64,000 bases of DNA from Lingula anatina (GCF_001039355.2 NW_019775014.1:353108-417107); one strand, 5' to 3'; counted from the stretch's first letter, positions 1-12,125 are shown. Notes: a model not told the origin generated them from the letters alone. Numbers and translations: made by a program.

Positions 1-1101
1 TGGGGGGGGTACGGACACTACAAAAAGTAGGAGACACCAAGGGGCTCATGATTATAAATACCATAGCATTAATAATAATGGTTACATATGCACAACTCCT
101 GTATTATATTCAAGTCATAACATGGTAAATTCATCTTATTATCACGTGGGTGATTTCAAAGTAAGATCTGGCCTTATCAAATGTGTTTTTCATTGCATTA
201 ACAAAAATAAGTAAAGTGTGTATCAAAGCCCGTTTCAGCAAAATGGTTAAAATATCTTTTCTCAGAACATATCTTTGGAAGAACCTGTTAGAAGAGAAGA
301 CACATGTTGTGGGAATTATATACCAATATCATATTCACCATAAACCATTGACATAAAGAGCTAGTGCATCATCTTTATGGCCTTAATTTCAAATGACCCA
401 CAGTAACAGCTAAAAATAGGTACTTTTTGAACACATAATTGGCCATATTTTTTGTAAATTGTAATCCAATTATTATAATTCTTTTTTTATTTTGCTCCTA
501 TGAACTATGTCTTTGATATAAGTCTATCAGCAATCTCCAATAATAAATTTTTAATTTATCAGACACTTGTAACATTAACTACAATTAATTGTTCACCCTG
601 ATTGTGAAACAGCCGTAAATTTGTACTACATGTATATATACGAACATGACAGATGGGCGTATACATATGCATTCTCTTGACTGAAGATACAGTACATATA
701 TTTACATGTACAGTTATTTTTTAATAGTCCATTGGTCAGTAAAATACAACAAAATATTGTCAAGAGTGGAGATCTGGTTTGCAGCCAGTGATGATGAAGT
801 CATGATTTATTTACTTTCACCTTTAAACGAGAGTTATATCCAAATGTAATTGAGTCACCTTTAGGCAAGCAATGCCACTGATGTTTTATTGCGCTTGTAA
901 AATGAAAAAAAAAAAATAATAATAATAAACAGTTAAATCGACCCAAAGCTTTCTTTAAATCTGAGATCGCAAAGAAATATGTTCAGGTATGCATCTTGTT
1001 GAGATGTTGCTATTGTGTTACATACTGGTACCTTGTTGTAAGAAAAAAGGCTACATTTTTTTGCTGTCATCCACTTTTGGGCTAAAAGTTCAACATGGAT
1101 C
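1..1101. other. Upstream flank of SCP unit 1, no gene
   Basis: No convincing coding exon. The stretch from about base 7 matches 7388-8530 almost throughout (same order, small indels), so it is the distal upstream part of a tandemly repeated SCP gene unit. Because the equivalent sequence at 7388 directly follows the end of SCP gene 1, another gene copy probably lies just left of the window. Short ORFs here sit in unconserved frames and are not supported. Confidence 0.6.
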
Positions 1102-1221
1102 GGGGCTCCATATCTCGAAAAGTTCGCTATGTTGCGCACGTACGCAAGCGTCTCGATTCCATAACCGATTTTATTTCGAGATACGGGGCCATGGAATCAA
1201 ACCTTTCGAGATACGGAGCCC
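1102..1221. repeat. Fold-back element A, copy 1 (promoter insertion)
   Basis: An imperfect palindrome of about 120 bp, starting GGGGCTCCATATCTCGAAA and ending in nearly its reverse complement. It belongs to a family with three more copies (23877, 29639, 32985) sharing the arm text CAAGCGTCTCGATTCCATAA. Units 2, 3 and 4 lack it at this position (their text runs from AACATGGTTCAG straight into GAGTTCC or GGGTTCC), so it is an insertion into the upstream region of SCP gene 1, about 30 bp from the conserved E-box. Confidence 0.75.
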
Positions 1222-1383
1222 AGGAGTTCCTTTGACTTTGATAGTCGTGTCACGTGCTCCCTGTTGCAGTTTGTAAACAAGGATGAAAAAAGAGGAAACT
1301 GTACATGTTATATGTAGAATTCTAGTAGATCATTTAAAGAAAAGCTAGTACTTTGTAAGTCTCAAGTTTGATTGCAAATAATG
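1222..1383 (+). promoter_or_regulatory. Conserved proximal promoter of SCP gene 1
   Basis: About 160 bp before the first exon are conserved in units 1-4. They include the segment TTTGATAGTCGTGTCACGTG with a CACGTG E-box at 1251-1256, then GTTGCAGTTTGYAAA and GAGGAAACTGTACATGTTA. The distance from E-box to ATG is nearly constant (133, 129, 130 and 132 bp in units 1-4). No clear TATA box or transcription start can be assigned. That this is the promoter is an inference from conservation and position. Confidence 0.5.
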
Positions 1384-4300
1384 ATGTTGAAAATAGCGGA
1401 AGTTGTTCAAGCATGTCGTGGACTAGCGAGAATTATACAATCAAGCCAGAGATTGACAAGTATCAAAACCACTCGGATATTAATGACCCCTTTCCAATCT
1501 AGTTTGGCTGCAAATAACGAAACATGTATTCTTCCTGTCCGGGGACTGACGAACCAATCTCTGCGTTTGAAAAAAGTGAGTACTCCACCAAAGCAATTCT
1601 TTTTTTTAAGCTGCATAAACAACGAGTTGTTAATAGTTATCATAAATTCGTATTCATTCGGCGGACATGTGCGTGTATGATAGTAATGTAAGTCCGGCCC
1701 TTTGAAGGTCCTATCTTTATGCAGTGATATAGTTAAATGATACAATTATAAATGTATATGGAAATCCTTTGCGAGCCATATATAAGACAAAAAATGGACG
1801 GTTTGCAACTTAAGATACTTCAACACAGTTATTACCCTTGTCGACTTTTGTTTAACAAATTCGACTGCAGTTAAACGTAAAAGTGGGTAAGAAAAATATT
1901 TAAAAAGGTGGTTGTTATCGACCAGTCTGTGTAGCGCCATTGATTATCTTTTAAAAGAGTGCACATTTATAACAAGAACAAATATGACGAGAATTAAGAG
2001 AATTAAGAGAAGCAGATGTACATGTAAGTAAGTTAAAAAATTGTGGTTTGGCAATGACCTAAAGTGAAAGATGCGTCCCTAGGTCACGCCACAATAAATC
2101 AATAAATGATTAAATAAATAAAATTAATAAAGACTTGAGTACACAAGTGAGCAATAGTTAACGTGGATATTGCATCAATGGACAGGGGAAGTATTGGAGC
2201 GATGTTTGGCGGAAGGACAGCCGGTAGATATCTTGACGATTTTTTTCTTTCTGTTTAAGGGGGCGGGAGAAAAGCAGATTTTGGGGGTGGAGGGGGGATC
2301 AGAGCAGGCCACACCGCCTGATCCTAATTGTCTAATCCTGATCTGAGTAGGAATTTGAGAGACCGCCAGAAAAAAGTGTCTAGATCCGCCTATAAGTGGG
2401 AGGTACTCCGTTCTCTCTCTGAGGTTTACACTGATGCTCATAAGTTAAGCAACACTTTCTTATTTCTCGAATTTCTCAGCAACCAAAATTTTTATTGAGG
2501 CAAAATTTGTACAGTAGCTAGATATTTCTTTTGTTTTTACTTTGACTTACTGGACCGTGACATTAGAGTATATTTACTGTTGGACACGATAGAATATGCA
2601 ATGGGGGTGCCACTTGCGAAAAACACAGTTTGGCCATGCCATGAGGAGCTTCCAGTTTGGCTAGTTTCATGGGCACAATTTGTTATTTTGGACCAACCAA
2701 TGGTTAGAAGAGGACTCAACGAGGTAATCAGATGGCAAATAATGGGAAGTCATCGTGCTGGGGTGCCAAAGAGACAGATTGCAAGGCAACAAAAAAGCAG
2801 CACCAAGTCAAGTGTCCAAGCTGGTAGCAAAATGGCGCCAAACTCGTTATGTATTGGACAAGCCTCTTTCTGGTAGACCAATATTAACCGACGCAAGAGA
2901 TGAAGATATCTGGTTCGATTATGCCACCAGGACCAGTTCATATCAGCCAAACAATGAAAAATTGCCACCGTACGTCATTCAAGGGAGGTGCCCTGCTCAA
3001 CAATACAGAGAAGAAATACCATTGGGGTGCATACAATCACACATTCAAGCAAATCCAGAAAGAAAACCCATTTTGGTGCAGGACAATGCGCCCATCCAGA
3101 AAGCATGGTCCGTGCAAGACGCGCTGCAACAGCGCGGTATCCCACATTTGGATTGGCTTGCATATTTATCAATTCTCAATGTAATATAATATGCTTAGGA
3201 TATGATTGACAGGGCAGTAAATGAGAGACAAACTCCAGTTAGAAACATTAGAGAGGTCCAGCATGCAGTAACTGAAGAAGGGAACCGGCTCCCAAAGCAA
3301 GATTGGCAGAATTTGGTGGCAAGTTGCAGGAGACAATGTGAAGCTGTTGTTCAAAACCAGGGAAAGCACACCCGATATTTATTGCATAATAGACGATTAA
3401 TCATCTATTATCTACAGTCTTCTTTTATTAAAACTAATTCTTAAATGATCGAACTTTATTTTTTCATAATAAGCTGTTTTAATCAGCACGTACTTTTTGC
3501 TGTGTGAGCATACTTTTTTGACACATGGTTTGGCATATTTTAGTACCGTTTGGTTAATAAAGTTATTTTGATTATTACAGTAAGCTGTGTGGTGTATTTC
3601 TTTAACCGAATTATTCAACTTGAATAAGTTATTTATAAAATATGAAAGAAATATGTATAATCCCACCAACAAATGAAATAATGATCATGATAGAAGAAAT
3701 TCTGAAAAAATCGGGGTGTTGCTTAACTTATGAGCATCAGTGTAAGAAAACTATTATTTTCCCTTACAAGTTGACCATATATTTACTCATATGAACATGG
3801 CTAATGATACCGCACAGTCCATCATGTGGAATATTGAAGTAGATTCAAACTTACCCAAAAATTTTAGATCTCAGGTTAAACAGGCTCCTGGGTATTTTGC
3901 ATTCAGGTTACACATTCCCGCTTAAGAAAACAGGTTCTTTGGTCCCAAAAAGTGGTTGCAGGTCAGAGGTTCACCATTGTTCGGGGATTCGGTTTACGCT
4001 GAACATGCAGATGTGTTGCACCTGTGTTAACCTAAGCGTGACACATTTTGCAGATACACAAACATATAAAAGAAAAAATTACGCTTAAGTTATCTAGCAC
4101 TGGTGGCAGATACTTGCAGAGCAGGTGGTTCCGTTTCTTAACACTTCTATTGGTCACTTCTTTGCTCTTGGCTTTAGTCTTGACTGTAAGGGCTTATACA
4201 TAAAGGATGCGGTTCTTGTAAACCAAAAGCCGCTTAAGTTAATTGCAATTTGGCGAGAATCGATCAACAGTTAGTGCGATAGGGTCTGGAATGGTCCTTT

Positions 4301-4727
4301 GGCGGCTTACATGTCTGTCACGCCTACTGAAACTGCTAGGGGATATTTAATTATCGTTTAACAGCCAGACATCTAAACACATAGAGCTGTAATTCGTCGA
4401 GAATCCCCTTGGAAATTGATCGATCCACAGTTTATTTAGGATCTGGCTCTAAGCACAGGTAATGGAGTGTGGAGCGCTCCCTAGGAACGGAATATTTTAC
4501 AAGACTGATGAAAGCAAAATTTTCTTCAAAATTAAATCGAACGCAAAATTACATTTTGCCGACAGCCCGCTGGTGTTGCTAGACGCCGATTCTTTATTTA
4601 TCAAATAAATTTATTTGACTGAATTTACATTTTTACCGAAACTACTATAACTTTATGTATATATACTATAACAGTTTTCTGTAAGCCCAGAGGAAAAACA
4701 GAAATGAAACCCATATTATTCCTGGGA

Positions 4728-4762
<35 letters not shown>

Positions 4763-7113
4763 GAAAACTGGGTATGAACTAATTAAATAATATTTAATGC
4801 AATTTGTTTGGGAAAATGATCCCGCCCTTCCGCAAGCAGGCTAGAAAGTGACCACTATTACCTGTTTCCTCCCTTTCTTAACTCCCACGCCAGTTTTCAT
4901 TGGACATGCATAGAGCTACTACTTATAACTGTAACTCATTCCATCATCAACCCAAACATCTCCACGTACCTTCTTTTTCATCGCAAACCGTGATTACAAT
5001 AACTCTCCGCTATACTCGCGAAATGCAGAAAATTTTAATGTCGTTACTATTATGCATAAAAGAAAACCAATTTTCCAACTTTTCAAACTGCGATTTTGCT
5101 GGGCTTTATTATCAATGTTTTATAATAGCTGACGTATTTATTGGCATATACTCGAAATAAGTAAATGAGTAAATGCATAAATTGATAAATTAATCAAACG
5201 GTTAGTTTTAAATTTTACAAATAAATAGGGTAATACGGAATAAATCATATAGAAGTACATAAAAAGAAATATATTAGATAAAGAAAAAATTCAAGATCAC
5301 ACCTGAAGTTCAAAGAGAGCATAAGTTTTTTTTGTAGATACATAAATAACCTAATAACCCCCCCCCCCAAAAAAAAAAAAAAATCGCTTTGATCAGGTCT
5401 CATCACTTTCTCGCGTATTCATGATAATTACATGTAGTTGGAAAACCTTTCAGATGCCGATGGATTACCCACCGTTGACTGGGTCAGAGATTTGGAAGCG
5501 AAAAATCCGCACTGCATTCAAGGGTTTAGATGCCAACGACGACGGATACATAACGGAAGAAGACTTTATAATAGCTGCTCAACGTGCAGCACAGTACTTG
5601 GGTCTTACTGGTAAGGAAAAAAAAACAACTTTGCTTTATTGAACATATAGTTCGATATATATCTTTAAAAAGAAAATAAAAAGGACTCTACTTACTAGTT
5701 CTGTTTACACAGGATTTCAACTTATCTCTCTCTCTCTCTCTCATTAACTTTATGTCTGTCGTTAATGCACACGTTGGAAAGTGTAACTTCACTTTCTGGG
5801 GTGTAACAATAATATTTTTTTGTATATTTGTATCTTAAAAGATGACAATAATGTTGAATAACTAGACATGTACAGATATTTTCCGTGCATTTTGAAAACT
5901 TCAAGGATTGACGACAGAAGCGAGGTACTGATGTCACTGATGCTAGTGTAGGGGGTCCCTTACGTATGAGCGTGTCATTTATTTCCTATGCCCAGGGAGT
6001 AACGCCCAAAAATAACATTTGAAGTTGGTTATGCATGCATGTAGTCCAGTGGCTTAGGGAAAAAAAAAATGCCCAAGAACACTTCGTAGTTATTCACCAC
6101 AGACATATTATGTGGGTAACAAAAATCTGAGAAACACACTTAATTTGATAGTGGACAACGTATCTTTCTAGCTGGTATTAGTTGTGCACTAGTATTCCTA
6201 TGGCTGTGCACTAGTATTCCTATGGCATATGACAGCCATCTTGGATTTTTTCAAAAAGTCAAAGGGAACTTATTTGCTATCTGACATATATGAATAAAAT
6301 GGGAAATAAGGGTGTGGAAAACTCTGAGAAAATAATTTATTTGATAAAAATCAACAAGGGTATGTGCATATTTCTATAGAATTCCATAAATTGGCGGCCA
6401 TTTTGGATTTTTTGACCAACCTGTTAATTGTTTGAGAGGGCTACGGCTCTAATTTGATTTAGAATGTCAAGAGGTAACTACATGCCAAATTTGGTGCTTT
6501 TATCCGCCGTGTCACGATTTTTTCCTTAAGCCACCGGACTAATGCTCTCGCACTGGTGCATGTAGTGTGTGTATGTGCGTCTAATGGAATTGGTCTAAAA
6601 ACGATTTTCTCTTAACTTGTGAAGTAGTCTTTGTTGGTGCATGAAGATAAAGTTGTGTTTTAACAATGAGAAATTCACTCAATCTGATAACCATTACTTA
6701 TCGTTTTAGACGAGGAAACCGAGCCCATGCTTAACATACGCCGTGAGGTCTGGAAAGGTATGTCTAGTAACAGTCAAACAACCAAGATTTCAGAGGAAGA
6801 ACACATAAAGATTACAATGTCAATCTTTAACGAAAGTAAATTCCGATTAGAAACCTATCCTCGAATTGTATTAACGGGATTCGATGTCATGGATATCGAT
6901 GGAGATGGACGCATATCAAAGCGGGAATTTGCCGCCTTTTTCTACGGTATGAACGTCCCAGCCGAATATTCGAAGGATGTCTTTGATGTTCTAGATGAAA
7001 ACAAAGATGGCTTCATTTCATTTGAGGAGTATGCACAAGGTCACGTGGAGTTTTGGTTCGGTGAGGATCCAAATAGCAAGTACAACGAATTTCTGGGTCC
7101 ACTTGTTCAATAA
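1384..7113 (+). CDS. SCP-like EF-hand protein, gene 1
   Basis: Exons 1384-1575, 5454-5610 and 6710-7113 give 250 residues. Residues 1-64 are a basic, Ser/Arg-rich presequence (MLKIAEVVQACRGLAR...) of mitochondrial-targeting appearance. Residues 65-250 are a full-length SCP core, about 186 residues and close to the family norm. EF-hand loops: site 1 DANDDGYITEED (90-101), site 3 DIDGDGRISKRE (178-189) and site 4 DENKDGFISFEE (212-223). Site 2 is degenerate. This fits SCPs that bind three calcium ions. The C-terminus is GPLVQ. Donors are GTGAGT and GTAAGG; acceptors are TTTCAG and TTTTAG; intron phases are 0 and 1. An in-frame ATG at 1381 could be used instead of 1384, but only 1384 aligns with the paralogues. 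Intron 1 is swollen to 3.9 kb by a Tc1 element and a fold-back MITE. The role is probably calcium buffering; the location is inferred. Confidence 0.85.
2429..3742 (+). mobile_element. Tc1/mariner-type transposon, decayed
   Basis: The element has perfect inverted terminal repeats (left CACTGATGCTCATAAGTTAA..., right its exact complement; the match with flanking TA is 30 bp, 2426-2455 and 3716-3745) and a TA target duplication on each side. Inside are pieces of a Tc1-like transposase: an N-terminal helix-turn-helix region at about 2698-2900 in two frames, the QDNAPI motif near 3090, and the C-terminus (RAVNERQTPVRN onward) at about 3208-3382. The coding region is broken by frameshifts and an internal deletion. 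Where the catalytic DDE glutamate after LNVI is expected there is a TAA stop at about 3187, with a further TAG shortly after. It is non-autonomous. The paralogous unit 2 (about 9715-9735) is the empty site. Confidence 0.9.
4230..4450. repeat. Fold-back element B, copy 1
   Basis: A roughly 220-bp palindromic element in intron 1 of SCP gene 1. The arms contain TGCAATTTGGCGAGAATCGA, CTGTCACGCC and the central TTAATTATCGTTTAACAGC, which recur in reverse order. Related copies are at 34021, 34822, 50768 and 61385. No coding capacity, so a fold-back MITE is likely. The edges are approximate. Confidence 0.65.
4729..4758 (+). repeat. Poly(A) run
   Basis: About 30 consecutive A residues in intron 1 of SCP gene 1. 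It could be the tail of an old retroposon or simple slippage. I see no recognisable element body next to it. Confidence 0.9.
6042..6541. mobile_element. 500-bp TIR element (MITE-like) in intron 2 of SCP gene 1
   Basis: The ends are TAGTCCAGTGGCTTAGGGAA and the near complement TTCCTTAAGCCACCGGACTA, about 24 bp of inverted terminal repeat with two mismatches. ATG flanks both ends as a possible 3-bp target duplication. There is no open frame for a transposase. Near the left end a 22-bp segment (TGTGCACTAGTATTCCTATG plus GC) is repeated in tandem at about 6182-6225. Intron 2 of the sister genes is shorter and lacks this sequence. Confidence 0.7.
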
Positions 7114-8545
7114 TTTGCTTTTCCTACGACAAGAGGAACAGTCCATATATTCTGTTGTTCATTTTTTTTAAATATTGAAACCTGCTATAAACTAACGGCT
7201 GTTTTACAATCAGGGGTACAAAATAGGGGTCACATTGAGAGAAAAATGAACTCTGATGCATTTGTTTAATTTTGTAACAGATAAAAAGAATAACATCTTA
7301 ACTATGACATCCACAATTTTTAGAACACAATATTAATTACTTTTTGTGCTACGCTCAAATTAACTAACGGCTCTTAGACTATGATCTGGGGGTACGGACA
7401 CTACACATTCAAGTAACTGATGCTTTTGTAACTGAAATATCATATTGTTTACCAGTTATTTTTAAAATTTTAAAAATTTTAAAAAATATCAAAATAAAGA
7501 TATAACAGCAGTACTTTAACCAAAAGGACAACTCCTGTATTATATTTAGGTCATCGTAAATTCATCTTATTATCAGGTAGGTGATTTCAAAGTAAGATCT
7601 GGCCTTATCAGATGTGTTTTTCATTGCATTAACAAAAATAAGTAAAGTGTGTATCAAAGCCCGTTTCAGCAAAATGGTAAAAATATTTTTTTCTCAGAAC
7701 ATATCTTTGGAATAACCTGTTAGAAGAGAAGACACATGTTGTGGGAATTATATACCAATATCATATTCACCATAAATCATTGACATAAAGAGCTAGTGCA
7801 TCATCTTTATGGCCTTAATTTCAAATGCCCCCAACAATAACAGCTAAAAATAGGTACTTTTTGAACACATAATTGGCCATTTTTTTTGTAAATTGTAATC
7901 CTATTATTATAATTCTTTTGTTTATTTTGCTCCTATGAACTATGTCTTTGATATAAGTCTATCAGCAATCTCCAATAATAAATTCTTAATTTATCAGACA
8001 ATTGTAACATTAACTACAATTAATTGTTTACCCTGATCGTGAAACAGCCGTAAATTTGTACTACATGTATATATGCGAACATGACAGATGGGCGTATACA
8101 TACACTGTATGCATTCTCTTGACTGAAGATACAGTACATATATTTACATGTACAGTTATTTTCTAAAAGTCCATTGGTCAGTAAAATACAACAAAATATT
8201 GACAAGAGTGGAGATCTGGTTTGCAGTCAGTAATGATGAAGCCATGCTTGATTTACATTGACGTTTAAAGGAGAGTTATATCCAAATGTAATTGAGGCAC
8301 CTTTAGGCGAGCAATGCCACTGATGTTTTATTGCGCTTGTAATAAATGAGAAAAAAAATAAATAAACAGTTAAATCGACCCAAAGCTTTCTTTAAATCTG
8401 AGATCGCAAAGAAATATGTTCAGGTTTGCATCTGGTGAAGATGTTGCTATTGTGTTACATATTGGTACCTTGTTGTAAGAAAAAAGGCTGCAATTTTGCG
8501 TCATCCACTTTTGGGCTAAACGTTTAACATGGTTCAGGGGTTCCT
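7114..8545. other. Gene 1 3' flank and upstream part of unit 2
   Basis: About 270 bp follow the gene 1 stop codon and should hold its 3' UTR; an AATAAA lies only at about 7493. From 7388 the sequence is a tandem copy of the window start (1-1098), with the same small words and order. No gene is seen. A short minus-strand ORF within it is a shadow. Confidence 0.55.
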
Positions 8546-8693
8546 TTGACTTTGACAGTCGGGTCACGTGCTCCCTGTTGCAGTTTGTAAATAAGGATGA
8601 AAAAAAGAGGAAACTGTACATGTTATATGTAGCATTCTTGGAGATCATTTAAAGAAAAGCTGGTACTTTGTAAGTTTCAAGTCTGATTGCACA
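8546..8693 (+). promoter_or_regulatory. Conserved proximal promoter of the broken unit 2
   Basis: The same conserved block as before gene 1, including the CACGTG E-box (8565-8570), 129 bp before the ATG. Fold-back A is absent here, so this is the empty-site form for the insertion at 1102-1221. Confidence 0.45.
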
Positions 8694-8870
8694 ATGTTGA
8701 AAATAACGAAGATTGTCCAACCATGTCGTGGACTAGCGAGAATTATTAAATCAAGCCAGAGATGGACAAGTATCAAAACCACTCGAACATTCATGACCCC
8801 TTTCCAATCTAGTTTGGCTGGAAGTAACGAAACATGTATCCTTCCTGACGAACCGAACTTTGCGTTTGAA
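8694..8870 (+). pseudogene. Broken SCP exon 1 (unit 2)
   Basis: Begins MLKITKIVQPCRGLARIIKS, clearly the subfamily A presequence exon. After ETCILP an 11-bp deletion relative to the sisters (near 8848) shifts the frame. A second small deletion removes the last lysine codon and the GTGAGT donor, leaving GAAAGTACTCC. No matching exon 2 or 3 follows before the sequence departs from unit 1 homology at about 9845. This looks like a dead partial duplicate rather than an alternative exon. Confidence 0.8.
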
Positions 8871-9847
8871 AGTACTCCACCAAAGCAATACCTTTTTTAA
8901 GCTGCATAAAAAACGAGTTGTTAATAGTTATCATAAATTCGTATTCATTCGGCGGACATGTGCGTGTATGATAGTAATGTAAGTCCGGCCCTTTGAGAGT
9001 CCTATCTTTATGCAGTGATATAGTTAAATGATACAATTATAAATGTATATGGAAATCCTTTGCGAGCCATATATAAGACAAAAAATGGACGGTTTGCAAC
9101 TTAAGATACTTCAACACAGTTATTACCCTTGTGGACTTTGAATTTGTTTAACACATCTGACTGCAGTTAAACGTAAAAGTGGGAAAGAAAAATATTTTAA
9201 AAGGTGGTTGTTATTGACTGTGTAGCGCCATTGATTATCTTTTAAAAGAGTGCACATTTATAACCAGAACAAATATGACGAGAGAATTAAGAGAAGCAGA
9301 TGTAAGTAAGTTAAAAAAATTGTGGTTTGGCAATGACCTTAAGTGAAAGATGCGTCCCTAGGTCACGCCACAATAAATCAATAAATGATTAAATAAACAA
9401 AATTAATAAAGACTTAAGAACACAAATGAGCAATAATTAACGTGGATATTTCATCAATGGACACGAGAAAAACTGGAAAGTTATTTGGCGGAAGGACAGC
9501 TGGTAGAATTTCTGAGGATTTTTTCTCTCTTACTGTTTAAGGGAGCGGAACCAAAAGCAGATTCTGGGCGGGGGTGGGGGGTGCGGTGGAGGGGGAGGGG
9601 GCAGAGCAGGTCATACCGCCTGATCCTGATCTGAGTAGGAATTTGAGAGACCGCCAGAAAAAAAAAAGTGTCTAGACCCACCTATAAGTGGGAGGGACTC
9701 CGATCTCTTTGAGTTTTAAGAAAACTATTATTTCCCCTTACAAGGGGACCATATATTAACTCATATGAACACGGTTAATGGTACCGCACAGTCTATCATG
9801 TGGAATATTAAAGTAGATTCAAACCTACCCCAAAATGTTTGGACCTC
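8871..9847. other. Intron-1-like sequence of unit 2, no gene
   Basis: Tracks intron 1 of SCP gene 1 (1576-3840) except that the Tc1 element is missing. At about 9715-9735 the text runs CTTTGAGTTTTAAGAAAAC without interruption, giving the pre-insertion site. Contains a G-rich tract (about 9566-9600). No coding exon. Confidence 0.6.
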
Positions 9848-10290
9848 ACGTGAAACGGGGTCCTTGGTCTTTTGTACCGGTGCGATTGCAGCGATGGCAA
9901 TTTTGATTTCAGCAGCATATTTGGCAAATAATTCCGCCGAGGAGATATCGTTTTTCGACCGAACACGATTAATAGGTGGTATGACGTGCTGTCATACCGG
10001 AAAAGCTACTGAATCAAAACAACTTGGATCGCATTCATTGATAGACCTGCTCTGAACGATCTTAGTCAGTTGACTTCAGATGCTTTTATTTGCATTTTGT
10101 TTTGCAATGAGATAACGTTTGGTTTCACCTTTGACGTTATAGAGCACGAGGAGGTCGACGGCTGTTCACAACTCGGCGGTTACAGTATTGAGTAGTCTTT
10201 ACTTTATCAAATGTCGACTGCGAACTTGCCCCGGGTACTGTATGAACACATGTACAGGCTTGAGAATCAAGGGCTCGATATAGGAAAGGA
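9848..10290. repeat. Dispersed repeat D, copy 1
   Basis: Non-coding sequence with a nearby direct copy at 10981-11253 (shared text such as GTGGTATGACGTGCTGTCAT and CCGGAAAAGCTACTGAATCA) and a diverged relative at 57340-57870 that also shares the downstream part (GTTCACAA...CGGCGG, GTCGACTG, CCCCGGGTACTGTATGAA). It looks like an old interspersed element of at least 450 bp. No transposase is seen. Confidence 0.6.
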
Positions 10291-10980
10291 GAGGCATGAA
10301 AAGACAAAATGTGCGTATGTGTTAAAAGGAGCAGAGGCGACACGACTTGTCTTAAAAATATAAAAAAATAAAAAGTAAAATAAAAATGTTTCTCACTGAT
10401 AATATTATCTGATATCCCAACGAGAAGACAGCACATTTTGACGAAATGCAGTACATACGGAGTTAGCTATAGCTCAATTTAAGTAGAAGATCTTTTTCAC
10501 CAACATAAGACATTTAAGTGAAGAGAAAGAAAATATAATTGTCGACTCAGATGTAAACTTTCAAAAGTAGAGCGCATTTTTATGCAAAAGGTAATTTGCT
10601 AAGTCCCACGAGAGCCCTGATAGTTACCTCGGAGCCACGACAGCTTTGTTGACATGAAGTGATCAGTTGGAAACTTTGAACCTTCTCACGGAGAGCGCCA
10701 GATTGGATGTACATGTGTAGATCTGCTATCCCAATCGATAATCCGGGTGCCGCATTTCATCCCACGCAACCCCAGTCCCCGGCATGAACAGTGCATGATG
10801 TACAGGAAGTCGTGTTTGAGCACGCAACACGGAGCACGGAGTTTGTTTTATGCCAAGATTTATTTAGCCTTTACCCATGACATTAAAGTGCACAGTGGGA
10901 TCAGAGGTGGTTCACAACAGGCGTGTTTTACTTTTAGCAAGACCCTAAGAGGAGAGAGTAAAAACAGCCAAGTGTTTATT

Positions 10981-11253
10981 TACCGGTGCGATTACAGCGA
11001 TGGCAATTTTGATTAAAACATAAGCGGCAAATAATTCCACCGAGGACATATCGTTTTTTTGACCGAACACGGTTAACAGGTGGTATGACGTGCTGTCATA
11101 CCGGAAAAGCTACTGAATCAAAACAACTTGGATCGCATTCATTGATAGGCCTGCTCTGAACGTTCCCAGTTATATGACTTTAGATGCTTTTATTTGCATT
11201 TTGTTTTGCAATGAGATAACGTTTGGTTTCACCTTTGACGTTATAATACACGT
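10981..11253. repeat. Dispersed repeat D, copy 2 (direct repeat)
   Basis: About 270 bp nearly the same as 9874-10146, in the same orientation and separated by about 830 bp of unrelated sequence. It ends abruptly at ACGTTATAATACACG where copy 1 continues. Either a local duplication or two insertions of one element. Confidence 0.7.
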
Positions 11254-11324
11254 GCGGCTGCTAACATGCTCGTTTGACTCTATAGAAAATAGATTTGTGT
11301 AACAATATCAACCATATATATTCT

Positions 11325-11363
11325 GGAGTGAATGACTATATTTTAAATATAGCCATTCACTCC
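11325..11363. repeat. Near-perfect 39-bp palindrome
   Basis: GGAGTGAATGACTATATTTT followed by AAATATAGCCATTCACTCC is almost its own reverse complement. It could form a hairpin. No gene abuts it; its function is unknown. Confidence 0.85.
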
Positions 11364-11771
11364 ATTAACACTAGGAATAAACCGTTATAGTATTTGGAAG
11401 TAAAGATTATTTCTTCAAATTGAATTTTTATGTAGTTTTCTTTCGATATTCTTCCTTGGAGAATAAGTTCTCATTTTGCTTCAGACATGGTATAACTGGA
11501 GTAGAAATTTGTGATAGAATGATGTGCAAATGTGAAGGAGGGTGCAGATCCGGTTGCTCAAAAGTGACAGTTTCCGGATTTTTCTTGTAAGAAAGAAGTT
11601 TTTTTCAACTTATAACGCTTTTAATAGCACTACTAACAATTAACTTTTGGAAATGAATCTGAACTGTTATGGTGTTGATTAAACAACTTCTTTGAAAGTG
11701 ATGACTTAAAAAGTTGTAAGTTATTATTGAGAGCCATATATATTTGATGACCCTTAGCAAAATTTAAGGCT

Positions 11772-12125
11772 TCTTGCAAACAGTTGCTGCAAATTTGCTG
11801 CAAACTCCCCACAAACTTAATCAGCATGACAAAAAGGAATCTGTCATAGGTTTCTTGCAAATTTGCTGCAAACTCTCAAGAACCATTCATGCGAATTTGC
11901 TGCAAACTCTCCACTACTGTTCTTGCGAATTTGCTGCAAACTCTCCAGAACTGTTCCTGCGAATTTTCTGCAAATTCATTAGAAGTTCTTGCAAATTTGC
12001 TGCAAACCCTCCAGAATTGTTCTTACGAATGCTCTGCAAACCCTTAAAAAATCATTCTTGCAAATTTGCCGCAAACTCTCCAGAACTGTTCTTGCGAATT
12101 TCCGGAAAATCTCAAAAAAGCAAAT
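11772..12125. repeat. 34-bp minisatellite
   Basis: About ten imperfect tandem units of roughly 32-36 bp with consensus words TTGCAAATTTGCTGCAAACT and CTCCAGAACTGTTC. The 129-codon open frame across it is a by-product of the repeat; its peptide repeats (KFAANSPELFLR) only because the DNA does. The units are too irregular, and lack distinct spacers, for any CRISPR-like reading. Confidence 0.85.

Noticed and set aside
2580-3444. A possible intact transposase gene
   Set aside because: The Tc1-like pieces are in different frames, with stops at key positions and an internal deletion; scored as a decayed element instead.
11772-12125. CRISPR-like array
   Set aside because: Units are contiguous and degenerate, with no unique spacers, and the DNA is clearly animal.
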